Source of the DNA: DASRDR01 sp963812945 [NCBI: uncultured Candidatus Rokubacteria bacterium]
Lineage (GTDB): Bacteria; Methylomirabilota; Methylomirabilia; Rokubacteriales
DNA length: 64,000 nt
Direction: 5' to 3'
Assembly: GCA_963812945.1 (NCBI GenBank)
Contig: CAWEXD010000008.1
Location: 744,001-808,000, forward strand
Shown here: positions 16,222 to 24,139 of the stretch, piece by piece
Layout of the letters: each line of letters opens with the position of its first letter
How positions within the stretch are numbered: position 1 is the stretch's first letter
Translations under genes and position numbers: made by a program
Notes under the pieces: generated by a model
Seen by the model: the letters and a program-made list of their open reading frames with translations, nothing else
What the model was told of the DNA's origin: nothing
Databases searched by the model: none

Positions 16222-17151
16222 CTACCGCTCCAGCCGCTTCAGGTACTGGGCGACGAAGTCGTAGTCGACCATGCGGCAGTACGCCTCGATGACGCGGCGG
16301 GTGACGGGGCCGGGGACCTGGCCGCCCCCGATCTCCACCCCGTTGAAGCTCCGGACCCCGCAGACGCAGAGGCTGGTGGACGTGAGGAAGGCCTCGTCGG
16401 CGTTGTAGGCGTCGTAGAGGTCGATGTCCCGCTCGTGGACGGTGTAGCCAAGCTCCCGCGCCAGCTCGATGGCCGCCTCCCGGCTGACGCCGGGGAGGAC
16501 GAACTGCTCGCGCGGCGTGTAGATCGCGCCGTCCCGGACGAGGAACACGTTGCTCCCGATCCCCTCGGCCAGGTTGCCGTTGACGTCCAGCAGGATGGCC
16601 CAGGCTTCGGGGTCGCGGGCCTTCGCCTCCAGGTCCCCCAGGACGACGTTCAGGTAGTTGTTCGTCTTGGTCCGCGCGCTCAAGCTGTCGGGCGGCGCCC
16701 GCCTCACGGACGGCACGACGACGCGGATGCCGTCCCGGTAGAGCGTCGCCCGCTCGCGGAGCGGGAGCGGCAGGCACTCGACGATCACCGTGGGGCCCGA
16801 CTGGCCGAAGGTCGCGCGATCCGAGGGATCGAGCCCCCGGCTCACGCGCTGGGTCACCCAGTAGTCGTCGTCCGGCTCGAGGAGGGGGAGGTTCTTCGCG
16901 AGGACCTCCTCGGTGATCCGCTTGAGCTCGTCGAGTCCGATGCCGGGATCGATGCGGAGGTAGCGGAGCGACCGGTAAAGGCGGTCGAGGTGCTCCTGGA
17001 GCCGGAAGATGCGATGCCCGAAGGTGCGTGTCGTGTCGAACACGGCGTCGCCGTACTTGAAGCCGCGGTCCCGGAACGGGACCCGCACGTCCCGCTCGGG
17101 GACGATCCGACCGTTGAAGTACGCGACCCGCTCGCCTGCCGCCTGCGCCAT
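16222..17151 (-). CDS. Class IV PLP aminotransferase (branched-chain or D-amino-acid type)
   Basis: Fold-type IV transaminase of about 309 residues. It opens with VAYFNGRIVPERDVRVPFRD and RGFKYGDAVFDTTR. The Schiff-base lysine lies in SARTKTNNYLNVV, followed by LLDVNGNLAEGIGSNVFLV, the typical PLP phosphate-binding stretch. It interconverts an amino acid and a 2-oxo acid; branched-chain versus D-amino acid specificity cannot be decided here. ATG at 17151 is chosen over the longer frame from 17187 because GGAGG sits about 6-10 bases upstream of it. A second, different branched-chain aminotransferase is at 52113. Confidence 0.85.
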   Translation of the reverse strand: MAQAAGERVAYFNGRIVPERDVRVPFRDRGFKYGDAVFDTTRTFGHRIFRLQEHLDRLYRSLRYLRIDPGIGLDELKRITEEVLAKNLPLLEPDDDYWVTQRVSRGLDPSDRATFGQSGPTVIVECLPLPLRERATLYRDGIRVVVPSVRRAPPDSLSARTKTNNYLNVVLGDLEAKARDPEAWAILLDVNGNLAEGIGSNVFLVRDGAIYTPREQFVLPGVSREAAIELARELGYTVHERDIDLYDAYNADEAFLTSTSLCVCGVRSFNGVEIGGGQVPGPVTRRVIEAYCRMVDYDFVAQYLKRLER

Positions 17152-17271
17152 CTCCGGTCCTCCAAGTTGTTGGCCATCGCTGGCCAATCGTTGACGTCTC
17201 GTGTTCGCCGTCGGGCGGGGCGGGGATCCGCCATCCGCCCGAAGCGAGGGTAGCGGAGGCGCGTCAGCCGG

Positions 17272-18288
17272 TCAACGCGGGGGGCGCCGCGGCGGGCGCG
17301 GCGCCCGTGACCCGGAGGGTCGCCGCTCCGGCGGCGCGGGGGCGCGGGGTGGCCTGGCGCCCGGGCGCCCCGGGCGGCCGACGACCGGGCGGGCGCCCGC
17401 GGGGGACGCGGCCGTCGTGGGCACGGTCCGGCGGGCGGCTGGTCGCCCCACCTCGGCGAACGTGTCCGGCGGCGCGCTCTCGAACTCGACCGGCCTCCCG
17501 GTGTCCGGATGGCGGAAGCCGAGCCGCGTGGCGTGGAGGCACAGGCGGCGGAGCGGATCGCGGCGCGCCCCGTGGCGGCCGTCGCCGACGACCGGGTGGC
17601 CGAGGTTGGCCAGCTGGACCCGGATCTGATGCCGCCGGCCCGTGCCGAGCCGGAGCCCGACGCGCGTCACGTCGGCGCGGCGCTCGAGCACGCGGTACCA
17701 GGTGATCGCCACCCGCGCCCGCCCCGCCCGCGGCGGCCGCCGGCCCGGATCGATGGGGCGGACGCGGAGCGAGCGCTCTTCGAGGAGCACGTCGCGGAGC
17801 GTGCCCTCGTCCGTCGAGACGACACCCTCGACGATCGCGACGTACCGGCGCTCGGCGTTGCCGGCCGCGAACTGGCCCTGGAGGCGACCCTTCGCTTCCG
17901 GGGTCTTCGCGACGACCAGGAGTCCCGAGGTCTCCCGGTCCAGTCGGTGGACGATGAAGGGCCGCTGGGGCGGCCGCGCGCCCCGGAGGTACGCCCACAC
18001 CAGGCGGTAGGCCGTGCGCTCGCGCTCGTGCTCCGTTCCGATCGTGAGGAGCCCGGGCGGCTTCTCGATCACGAGGAGCGCGTCGTCCTCGTGGACGAGG
18101 CGGAGGAGGGGCGAGAGGGCGGGCGGCGGCGCCGGGCCCAGCGCGACCCGGTCGGATGCCTCCACCGGCGTGCGCGGATCGCGGACGATCACGCCCGCCA
18201 CCCGCACCCGTCCGGCGACGAGCCAGGCACGCAGGCGCCGGCCGGAGGAGTCGGGGAACTCGGCGCGCAGACGATCGAGCAGCTTCAT
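17272..18288 (-). CDS. RluA-family pseudouridine synthase
   Basis: RNA-modifying enzyme of 338 residues. Residues 1-50 form an S4-like RNA-binding domain (RLRAWLVAGRVRVAGVIV). The catalytic motif HRLDRETSGLLVVAKT near residue 110 contains the essential Asp. Later blocks GTGRRHQIRVQLANLGHPVVGD and RLCLHATRLGFRHP are typical of the family. The last 60 residues are a low-complexity Arg/Pro/Ala tail not needed for the fold. The ATG at 18288 (MKLLDRL) is preferred; the nine codons upstream in frame only read through repeat copy 3. Confidence 0.85.
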   Translation of the reverse strand: MKLLDRLRAEFPDSSGRRLRAWLVAGRVRVAGVIVRDPRTPVEASDRVALGPAPPPALSPLLRLVHEDDALLVIEKPPGLLTIGTEHERERTAYRLVWAYLRGARPPQRPFIVHRLDRETSGLLVVAKTPEAKGRLQGQFAAGNAERRYVAIVEGVVSTDEGTLRDVLLEERSLRVRPIDPGRRPPRAGRARVAITWYRVLERRADVTRVGLRLGTGRRHQIRVQLANLGHPVVGDGRHGARRDPLRRLCLHATRLGFRHPDTGRPVEFESAPPDTFAEVGRPAARRTVPTTAASPAGARPVVGRPGRPGARPPRAPAPPERRPSGSRAPRPPRRPPR

Positions 18289-18289
18289 C

Positions 18290-18360
18290 GGGGTCAGACT
18301 TTGACTTCCGGACAATGCCTCGCTCGAACCGAAAATGTCCCGAAGTCAAAGTCTGACCCC
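18290..18360. repeat. 71-bp palindromic repeat, copy 3
   Basis: Arms at 18290-18314 and 18336-18360 are inverted repeats with one mismatch around a 21-base centre. The left edge is one base from the RluA-type ATG on the - strand. It lies between two divergent genes. Confidence 0.85.
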
Positions 18361-18387
18361 GATGGTATTCTCCGCCGCTCGACGAAC

Positions 18388-18412
18388 TGTTTGGAAGTCA
18401 AGGCCTGACCCC
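18388..18412. repeat. Degenerate solo arm of the palindromic repeat
   Basis: A 25-base stretch matches the right arm of the repeat family at 21 of 25 positions (reads GAAGTCAAGGCCTGACCCC at its 3' end). No partner arm is present other than those of copy 3, 27 bases away. It looks like the remnant of another insertion. Confidence 0.6.
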
Positions 18413-18417
18413 GAGGG

Positions 18418-18423
18418 TATCAT
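18418..18423 (+). promoter_or_regulatory. -10-like box for a possible leaderless start at 18431
   Basis: TATCAT lies 7 bases ahead of the ATG at 18431, directly after the degenerate repeat arm. No Shine-Dalgarno sequence is present. No convincing -35 was found. Confidence 0.3.
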
Positions 18424-18430
18424 CGCGCGG

Positions 18431-19747
18431 ATGGCCCAGGCCCGCCCGACCGAGCGGACGCCCTTCTTCGAGTTCCAGGCCCGGAACCGGCGCGCGACGT
18501 GGCGGCTCACGCTCGCCTACGTCCTGGTCGTGGGCGGGTGCGGGGTCGTGTCCGCGGTCGCCTTCGTCGCGTTTCTCTTCCTCGTCCTGTTCGCGCTCGT
18601 CTTCCTGCCGGCCGTCCTGTGCCTGGGGATCGGCGCGCTCGCGATGCTGAGCCCGCTGACGGCCCCCCTCACCGACCCGCTGTGGACGATCCCGTTCATC
18701 CCGCTCGACATCGTGGCGCGACTGCCGAAGCTCCTTCCCGGCGATGACGCGGAGTCGCTGTGGGCGCTCGGGCTCCTCCTCCCGCTCGCCTGCGGGCTGG
18801 CGGTGCGATCCGTGTGGCTCTCGGCGGGCGTGGGGCACACGCTCCTGGCGATGGGCGCGCGCCCGCCCGTCCCCGGCGACCTGGAGGAGCGTCAGCTCGG
18901 GAACGTGGTCCACGAGATGGCGATCGCCGCCGGCATCGCGCCGCCCGAGGTGCGGCTCCTCGACGGCGGCGCGGCGAACGCCGCGGTGGCCGGGGTCGAT
19001 GCGACCGGCAGCTACGTGATCGTCGGGCGGCGGCTCCTCGACGAGTTCGACCGCGACGAGACCCAGGGCATCCTCGGCCACCTGATCGGGTCCATCGGCA
19101 ACGGCGACCTCCGCGGGGCGGCCCAGATCCACTCGCTCCTCTACGTCCTGGAGCTCCTGATCGTCGTCGTGCTGGCGCCGTTCGCGCGCGCGCCTCGCCG
19201 GATCGCGTGGCAGTGGCTCACGTTCGCCCTCTGGGCGGCGGGCCGGGCGCCCGAGGCGCGCGCCGAGCGGGCGCGAGCCCTGATGGAGCTCCTCCGCGAC
19301 CACCGCCGCCGCTTCGCCCAGGGCGGGGACGATCCGGTCGCGGGACTCGGCGGCGACTACTTCGGCTGGGTCGGCCGCGTCCTCATCCGCATCTGCCCGC
19401 CGCTCCTCGCGCTCTACTTCCTCGGCCAGGCCGCCACGGGCTTCCTGCTCCTCTTCGCGAGCCTGCCCATCGGCCTCCTGTGGCGGAGCCGGCGCTACCT
19501 GGCGGACGCCACCGCGGTCGAGCTCACCCGGAACCCGACCGGGCTCTACCGGGGCCTCCGCCGCCTCGGGGAGGCCGGCGCGGCGACCCCGGGCGGCGGC
19601 GAGGTCGCGCACCTCTTCATCGTCGGGCCCGAGGGGGACCGGCCAGGCACGTTCGCGGAGCGCGAGGGCCTCCTGATGGGGATGCACCCCGCGCTCCGGC
19701 GCCGCCTGCGGCGCCTGGAGCGCATGGGCGCCAAAGTCGGGGTCTGA
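18431..19747 (+). CDS. Membrane protein of the M48/HtpX peptidase fold with the active site lost
   Basis: Integral membrane protein of 438 residues with two to three membrane spans at about 28-80, another near 112-132 and more near 235-250 and 330-350. The layout and flanking text match M48B (HtpX-like) peptidases. However, the zinc motif HEIGHxxNxD reads HLIGSIGNGD (from H217), so catalytic Glu and second His are gone. The third-ligand motif ExxAD reads RYLAD followed by ATAVELTRNP. It is therefore probably a non-catalytic pseudopeptidase or scaffold. The frame is intact and long, so it looks maintained. The earlier in-frame ATG at 18335 lies inside the repeat and is rejected. Confidence 0.7.
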   Translation: MAQARPTERTPFFEFQARNRRATWRLTLAYVLVVGGCGVVSAVAFVAFLFLVLFALVFLPAVLCLGIGALAMLSPLTAPLTDPLWTIPFIPLDIVARLPKLLPGDDAESLWALGLLLPLACGLAVRSVWLSAGVGHTLLAMGARPPVPGDLEERQLGNVVHEMAIAAGIAPPEVRLLDGGAANAAVAGVDATGSYVIVGRRLLDEFDRDETQGILGHLIGSIGNGDLRGAAQIHSLLYVLELLIVVVLAPFARAPRRIAWQWLTFALWAAGRAPEARAERARALMELLRDHRRRFAQGGDDPVAGLGGDYFGWVGRVLIRICPPLLALYFLGQAATGFLLLFASLPIGLLWRSRRYLADATAVELTRNPTGLYRGLRRLGEAGAATPGGGEVAHLFIVGPEGDRPGTFAEREGLLMGMHPALRRRLRRLERMGAKVGV

Positions 19748-19760
19748 CCCCGACTTTGGC
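19730..19760. terminator. Perfect 15-bp inverted repeat between convergent genes
   Basis: GCCAAAGTCGGGGTC at 19730-19744 is perfectly complementary to 19746-19760 with a single T between. It overlaps the stop codon of the pseudopeptidase gene. A related GGGTCTGACTCC sequence follows at 19781-19792, so this may be a rearranged relative of the palindromic repeat family. It lies between convergent genes and could terminate transcription, though it lacks a T-tract and a normal loop. Confidence 0.45.
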
Positions 19761-19777
19761 TTTCGGGGATATCAAAA

Positions 19778-20689
19778 TCAGGGTCTGACTCCGAACAGGC
19801 GGCGGCCGAGGCGGTCCTCCACGACGTGCGTGACCGCGGAGAAGTCCTTGCCGCCGGAGCCGCGGCGCGCGCCCTCCCGATAGGCCGCCAGCGTCTCGCG
19901 CAGGATGGGGAGCTTCGCGAGGAGGGCGCCCGCCATCTCCGTCGCGAGCGTGACGTCCTTCAGCATGAGGTCCAGGGTGAACGTCGGGTCGTAGTTGCCG
20001 TCGACGACGCGCGTGACGCGGCGGTCGAAGTAGGTCGAGTACGCCATGCCGCCGCCGTTCTTCACGACCTCGTAGTAGGTGCGGGGATCGACGCCGACCG
20101 TGTCGCAGAGGGCGAGCGATTCCGCCACCGCGACCGAGTTCACCGCCCCGAGCGCGTTGTGGAGGAGCTTGATCCGGTTGCCGGTGCCCGACGGGCCGAC
20201 GTACATCGTGAGCCGGCCCATCACGTCGAGCATCGGGCGGACCAGCGCCAGCTGGCTCTCGTCGCCGCCGACCATGAAGAAGATCTCGCCCGACTCGGCC
20301 TGGGGCGACGAGCCCAGCATGGGCGTGTCGAGGTGATGGATCCCGCGGGCCTGCGCGGCCGCGTGCACCTCGAGCGTGACGCCCGGGCTCACGGTCGAGC
20401 AGTCGCACGTGACGAGCCCCGGCCGGCCGCCGGCGAGAAGCCCGGCCGCCCCGACATACGTCTCGCGCACGATGGCGTCGTTCGGCAGGGCGGTGAAGAC
20501 CACGCCGGCGGCGGCCGCCACCTCACGCGGGGAGGGATGGGTCGTGACGCCCGCTACTCCCGCCGCGCGGCGCATCGCCTCCGGCAGGACGTCGTGGGCG
20601 TGGATCCGGTAGCCGGCGGCGGCCAGGTTTCGGGCCATCGGGAACCCCATCCGCCCGAGCCCGACGAATCCAACCTCTGGCTTGCTCAT
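19778..20689 (-). CDS. NAD(P)-dependent 3-hydroxyisobutyrate dehydrogenase-family oxidoreductase
   Basis: Beta-hydroxyacid dehydrogenase of 303 residues. The Rossmann motif GFVGLGRMGFPMARNLAAAG is at the N-terminus, the substrate loop LDTPMLGSSPQAESG near 117, and the catalytic Lys in GTGNRIKLLHNALG near 165. The helical C-terminal domain completes the fold. It oxidises a 3-hydroxy acid or reduces a semialdehyde; the exact substrate is open. The ATG at 20689 has aaggag ahead and starts the Rossmann fold directly, so it is chosen over the longer frame. The C-terminus runs to the palindromic region shared with the convergent neighbour. Confidence 0.85.
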   Translation of the reverse strand: MSKPEVGFVGLGRMGFPMARNLAAAGYRIHAHDVLPEAMRRAAGVAGVTTHPSPREVAAAAGVVFTALPNDAIVRETYVGAAGLLAGGRPGLVTCDCSTVSPGVTLEVHAAAQARGIHHLDTPMLGSSPQAESGEIFFMVGGDESQLALVRPMLDVMGRLTMYVGPSGTGNRIKLLHNALGAVNSVAVAESLALCDTVGVDPRTYYEVVKNGGGMAYSTYFDRRVTRVVDGNYDPTFTLDLMLKDVTLATEMAGALLAKLPILRETLAAYREGARRGSGGKDFSAVTHVVEDRLGRRLFGVRP

Positions 20690-20845
20690 GGGTCTCCTTG
20701 CGCGGCCACGTGGGACGCGGAGGGTCCCCAGTGGCGCCTGTTCGGTTGCGCGCTGGTCAGCCTCTCGCCCCACCGCGCCTCCTCCGTGTACAGCGTGATG
20801 AGGCAGGGATGCTCAGTCTTCACTTTAGGTGTGAGGTCCACACCG

Positions 20846-21712
20846 TCAGGGGAGGCGCTTCGCATCGTAGCGGGCCCGGGGGCGCACGATGGCCTCCTGG
20901 GCGGAGACCAGCGGCAACTCGTCGGCGTCCTCCGCCTCGGCCCGGGCCAGGATCTCGTCCAGCGCCGACACGGCGTGCTCGAGCGCCGCCCGGGCATCAC
21001 GCCGAGCGAGATAGTCGCCGAGGAACAGGGCGGCGAACGCGTCCCCCGTGCCCCAGACGCGAACCGTCCGGCGGGGGTGGCGGACCCACCAGCCCTCTTC
21101 GGCCGTGACCGCAAGGACCGCCAGCTCGCCGGGCGCCTCGGGCAGCGCGAGCCCCGTCGCGACGACCACGCGCGGCCGTGCCGTCTCGCGGCTCCCGCGA
21201 CCCAGGAGGGCGCGGGCGGCGACGCGCGCCTGGTCGAGGGTGGCGGGCGCCACGCCGGTGAGGAGCTCCAGCTCGAAGGGGTTTGGCGTCACGACGTCCG
21301 CCAGTGGCACGAGCTCGCCGCGGATGACCTCCGCGATCCCCGGCCGCACGTAGACCCCGCGCCCGATCTCGCCGATGACCGGGTCACAGCAGTAGAGCGC
21401 GTTCGGGTTCGCCGTGCGCACTCGCCGGACGGCGTCTGCCACCACGGGGCCCGTGGCCGCGTCGCCGAGGTAGCCGGACAGCACCGCGTCCGCGCGGCCC
21501 AGCACCCCGCGGGCGGCGAGGCCCTCGACCAGCTCGGCGACCTCGGCGGCCGGGACGACCCGCCCGCGGAAGCCGCCGTGCGCCGGGTGGTTCGAGAAGG
21601 CGACCGTGTCGATCGGCCAGACGTCGTGACCGAGGCGCTCCAGCGCGAAGACCGCCGCGCGATTCCCCACGCGGCCGTACGCCACGGTGGACTGGATCGA
21701 CAGGACGTTCAC
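20846..21712 (-). CDS. pdxY: Pyridoxamine kinase / pyridoxal kinase
   Basis: Ribokinase-fold vitamin B6 salvage kinase of 288 residues, the usual PdxY length. It starts VNVLSIQSTVAYGRVGNRAAVF, has FSNHPAHGGFRG, YCCDPVIGEIGRGVYV and TPNPFELELLTG, and the anion-hole/catalytic motif GTGDAFAALFLGDYL near residue 225. It phosphorylates pyridoxal, pyridoxamine or pyridoxine with ATP in the cytoplasm. The start is GTG at 21712. A much longer open frame continues upstream through the neighbouring gene and is not coding. It lies 44 bases downstream of the hydroxyacid dehydrogenase on the same strand. Confidence 0.9.
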   Translation of the reverse strand: MNVLSIQSTVAYGRVGNRAAVFALERLGHDVWPIDTVAFSNHPAHGGFRGRVVPAAEVAELVEGLAARGVLGRADAVLSGYLGDAATGPVVADAVRRVRTANPNALYCCDPVIGEIGRGVYVRPGIAEVIRGELVPLADVVTPNPFELELLTGVAPATLDQARVAARALLGRGSRETARPRVVVATGLALPEAPGELAVLAVTAEEGWWVRHPRRTVRVWGTGDAFAALFLGDYLARRDARAALEHAVSALDEILARAEAEDADELPLVSAQEAIVRPRARYDAKRLP

Positions 21713-21756
21713 GCGGGGACGCCGTCCGTCGCGCGCCGGGGAGGCCGCGGCGCCCG

Positions 21757-22710
21757 TCAGTACCCGCGCGCCCGGTCGACGACGTGCCGGAGGGGCTCGC
21801 CGTCGAGGAAGCGGCGGAGGTTGTCGACGAACAGCTGCGCTACCAGCTCGTCCCGGGTCGGATGGAGCCCGCCGAAGTGGGGGAGCACGGTGATGCCCGG
21901 CGTCGTCCAGAACGGGTGGTCGTCGGGCAGGGGCTCCGTGCGGAAGACGTCGAGGACGGCGCCCGCGATGACGCCCTGCTTGACCGCGTCGACGAGATCC
22001 GCGTCGACCACGAGCTCGCCGCGCCCGTAGTTGAGGAGCCACGCGGTCGGTCGCATCTCCCGGAGGCGGCGGGCGTTCATGAAGTCGCGCGTCGCCGGGG
22101 TCACGGGGAGGAGCAGGAGGACGAAGTCGGCCGTGCCCAGCACCTCGGCCGTCCCGTCGGGGGGAAAGACCCGGGTCACGTGAGGGACGGGCGCCGCCCC
22201 GCGCCGCGTGCCGATCACGGTCAGCTCGAGCGCCGCGGCCTTCCTCGCGACCTCCTGGCCGATCGCGCCGAGGCCGAGAATGCCGAGCGTCTTGCCGGCG
22301 AGCGGCTCCGAGACCCGCCGGGTCCACCGTCGCGCCCCCTGGTCGCGCAGTGCGGCCGCGAAGGGCTTCGTCACGTGGAAGAGCGCTCCCAGGATGTTCT
22401 CGGGCATCTGGACCCGGTGGGTCCCGCGCGCGCACGTCAGCGTGACCACGGGAGGGAGGCCGCGGTCGAGCCATCCCTCGACGCCGGCCGTGAGCGCCTG
22501 GACCCAGCGGAGGCGCGGCGCGGCGCCCAGGAGGTCGCGCGGGATCCGCCACGCCAGCGCGCCCTCCGCGCGGGCCCAGACGGCCGGATCGGGCGTCTCG
22601 CCGGTCTTGAGGGTCTGGAGCTCGACGCGGCTCGCGAGCCCGGCGCGCTCGACGGCCCGCACGTAGACCTCGGCGTCGTCGAGCCAGAGGAGGACGAGCG
22701 GCCGCGCCAC
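21757..22710 (-). CDS. D-2-hydroxyacid dehydrogenase
   Basis: NAD(P)-dependent dehydrogenase of 317 residues. The N-terminal catalytic half includes RLRWVQALTAGVEGWLDRGL. The nucleotide-binding domain has LAGKTLGILGLGAIGQEVARKA near residue 140. Active-site Arg is in LLNYGRGELVVDADL, Glu in LDVFRTEPLPDDHPFW, and His in VLPHFGGLHPTRDEL. It reduces 2-oxo acids or the reverse. It is the only one of three related genes in the window with an unbroken frame. GTG start; a TATCGT box ends 7 bases upstream, suggesting a leaderless transcript. Confidence 0.85.
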   Translation of the reverse strand: MARPLVLLWLDDAEVYVRAVERAGLASRVELQTLKTGETPDPAVWARAEGALAWRIPRDLLGAAPRLRWVQALTAGVEGWLDRGLPPVVTLTCARGTHRVQMPENILGALFHVTKPFAAALRDQGARRWTRRVSEPLAGKTLGILGLGAIGQEVARKAAALELTVIGTRRGAAPVPHVTRVFPPDGTAEVLGTADFVLLLLPVTPATRDFMNARRLREMRPTAWLLNYGRGELVVDADLVDAVKQGVIAGAVLDVFRTEPLPDDHPFWTTPGITVLPHFGGLHPTRDELVAQLFVDNLRRFLDGEPLRHVVDRARGY

Positions 22711-22717
22711 GGAGGGT

Positions 22718-22727
22718 ACGATACACT
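22718..22727. promoter_or_regulatory. Overlapping divergent -10-like boxes
   Basis: On the - strand TATCGT (22718-22723) lies 7 bases ahead of the dehydrogenase GTG. On the + strand TACACT (22722-22727) lies 55 bases ahead of the acetamidase ATG. The two boxes share two bases, so the divergent promoters would be mutually exclusive if both are used. Prediction from sequence only. Confidence 0.3.
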
Positions 22728-22782
22728 AGCGCCCGCGCGGCCGTCCCGCCGCCGCCGTCACACCCTCGCCGAGGAGGCTCGC

Positions 22783-23721
22783 ATGCCCGCGTCGCACCGG
22801 CTCGACGCCACCGTCGCGCATTACGAATGGAACAACGCGATCCCGCCACGCCTCGTCGCGGAGCCCGGCGACACCCTCGTGCTGGACACGCGCGACGCGG
22901 CGGACGGGTACTACACGGCGACGTCCACGAGCCGGGACACGGCGGCGCGCGGGCCGTTCAAGGGCCACCCCCTGACGGGCCCTGTCGCGATCAGTGGCGC
23001 GCGGCCGGGCGACGTGCTCGTCGTCGACATCCTGGACGTGCGGCCGTCGGAGGCGTTCGGCTGGACCCACATCCGGCCGGGGCGAGGGCTCCTGCCGGAG
23101 ACGGACTTCCCGGAGTCGTTCCTCGAGATCTGGGACGTGTCGGACGGCGCCTTCGCGCGGATGCGGGCCCGCTCGGGGACGCGCGTGTCGGTGCCGCAGG
23201 CCCCGTTCCCGGGCGTCATCGGGACGGCCCTCGACGAGCCGGGCAGCCACAGCACGATGCCGCCCAGGAAGAACGGCGGGAACATGGACGTGAAGCAGCT
23301 CACCGCCGGGACCACCGTCTATCTCCCGGTCTGGGTCGAGGGCGCGCTCCTCTCCGTCGGCGACGCCCACGCCGCCCAGGGCGACGGCGAGGTGTGCGTG
23401 AGCGCCGTCGAGATGTCGGCGCGCGTGACGCTGCGGGTCGGGCTCCGCCAGGGGCGCCCGCTCCGCGAGCCCCAGCTCCGGACCCCGGGCCAGCCGGCTC
23501 GCGGCGCGGAGTTCGCGACGACGGCGCACGGCCCCGACCTCTTCGCCGCCGCCCAGCAGGCCGTCCGCTACCTGATCGAGCACCTGGTGGCGGAGCGCGG
23601 GCTCACGCGCGAGGAGGCCTACGTGGTGGCGAGCGTCGCCGCCGACCTCCGGATCAGCGAGATCGTCGACGCGCCGAACTGGATCGTCTCGGCCTTCCTG
23701 CCGGAGGGGATCTTCGGATAG
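22783..23721 (+). CDS. Acetamidase/formamidase-family amidohydrolase
   Basis: Cytoplasmic amidase of 312 residues in the acetamidase/formamidase family, which hydrolyses short-chain amides to acid and ammonia. Recognisable blocks are the early HYEWNNAIPPRLVAEPGD, GPVAISGARPGDVLVVDIL, the PRKNGGNMDVKQLTAG loop and VYLPVWVEGALLSVGDAHAAQGDGEVC with its conserved acidic and His residues. The ATG at 22783 has GAGGAGG six bases upstream, and the long open frame before it is noncoding. It is transcribed divergently from the hydroxyacid dehydrogenase. Confidence 0.85.
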   Translation: MPASHRLDATVAHYEWNNAIPPRLVAEPGDTLVLDTRDAADGYYTATSTSRDTAARGPFKGHPLTGPVAISGARPGDVLVVDILDVRPSEAFGWTHIRPGRGLLPETDFPESFLEIWDVSDGAFARMRARSGTRVSVPQAPFPGVIGTALDEPGSHSTMPPRKNGGNMDVKQLTAGTTVYLPVWVEGALLSVGDAHAAQGDGEVCVSAVEMSARVTLRVGLRQGRPLREPQLRTPGQPARGAEFATTAHGPDLFAAAQQAVRYLIEHLVAERGLTREEAYVVASVAADLRISEIVDAPNWIVSAFLPEGIFG

Positions 23722-23733
23722 GGGAGCCCGTGG

Positions 23734-24000
23734 CTACGGCGCGACCCCCATGTCGCGGAGGCTCTTCCGGACGGTCTCGTCGGACGGATCGAGCTCGAGC
23801 GCCTTGCGGAAGTCGGCGATCGCCTGATCGCGCCGGCCCAGTCCCGCGAGTGCGGTGGCGCGGAGCTTGTACGCCACGCTCCTGTTCGGGTCGACGTGCT
23901 GCACCTGAGCGGCCGTGGCGGCGCGCTGGAGGGATGTCGCGACGCCGGGGGCAGGGAACGGTGTCCCTTCCGAGCGGGCGGGCCGGGCCGTCGTCGACAT
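23734..24000 (-). CDS. Small TPR-containing protein
   Basis: Protein of 88 residues. Residues about 35-80 hold one and a half tetratricopeptide motifs (YKLRATALAGLGRRDQAI then FRKALELDPSD), a protein-interaction fold. The N-terminal 30 residues are Ser/Pro/Ala-rich and unstructured. ATG at 24000 is chosen because GGGGAGG lies just upstream; the frame stays open further but covers the P450 promoter region. It stops 12 bases from the convergent acetamidase gene. Partner unknown. Confidence 0.6.
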   Translation of the reverse strand: MSTTARPARSEGTPFPAPGVATSLQRAATAAQVQHVDPNRSVAYKLRATALAGLGRRDQAIADFRKALELDPSDETVRKSLRDMGVAP

Positions 24001-24139
24001 GGAGCGCCTCCCCGGCCCGTCGGGAGCCGGCGCCCCGAAGATGGCCCGCCCGGATGGCGGCCGTGTCAACGCCAGGTGAATTTTCCGTGACGGCGGGCCT
24101 CCGACCGACGCGCTACACTCGGCGCGCCGGGCCACACGC

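Noticed and set aside
20846-22849. 667-codon - strand frame joining the pyridoxamine kinase to upstream sequence
   Set aside because: The kinase domain begins at GTG 21712; the upstream extension is antisense-like low-complexity sequence in the phase shadowing the dehydrogenase gene.
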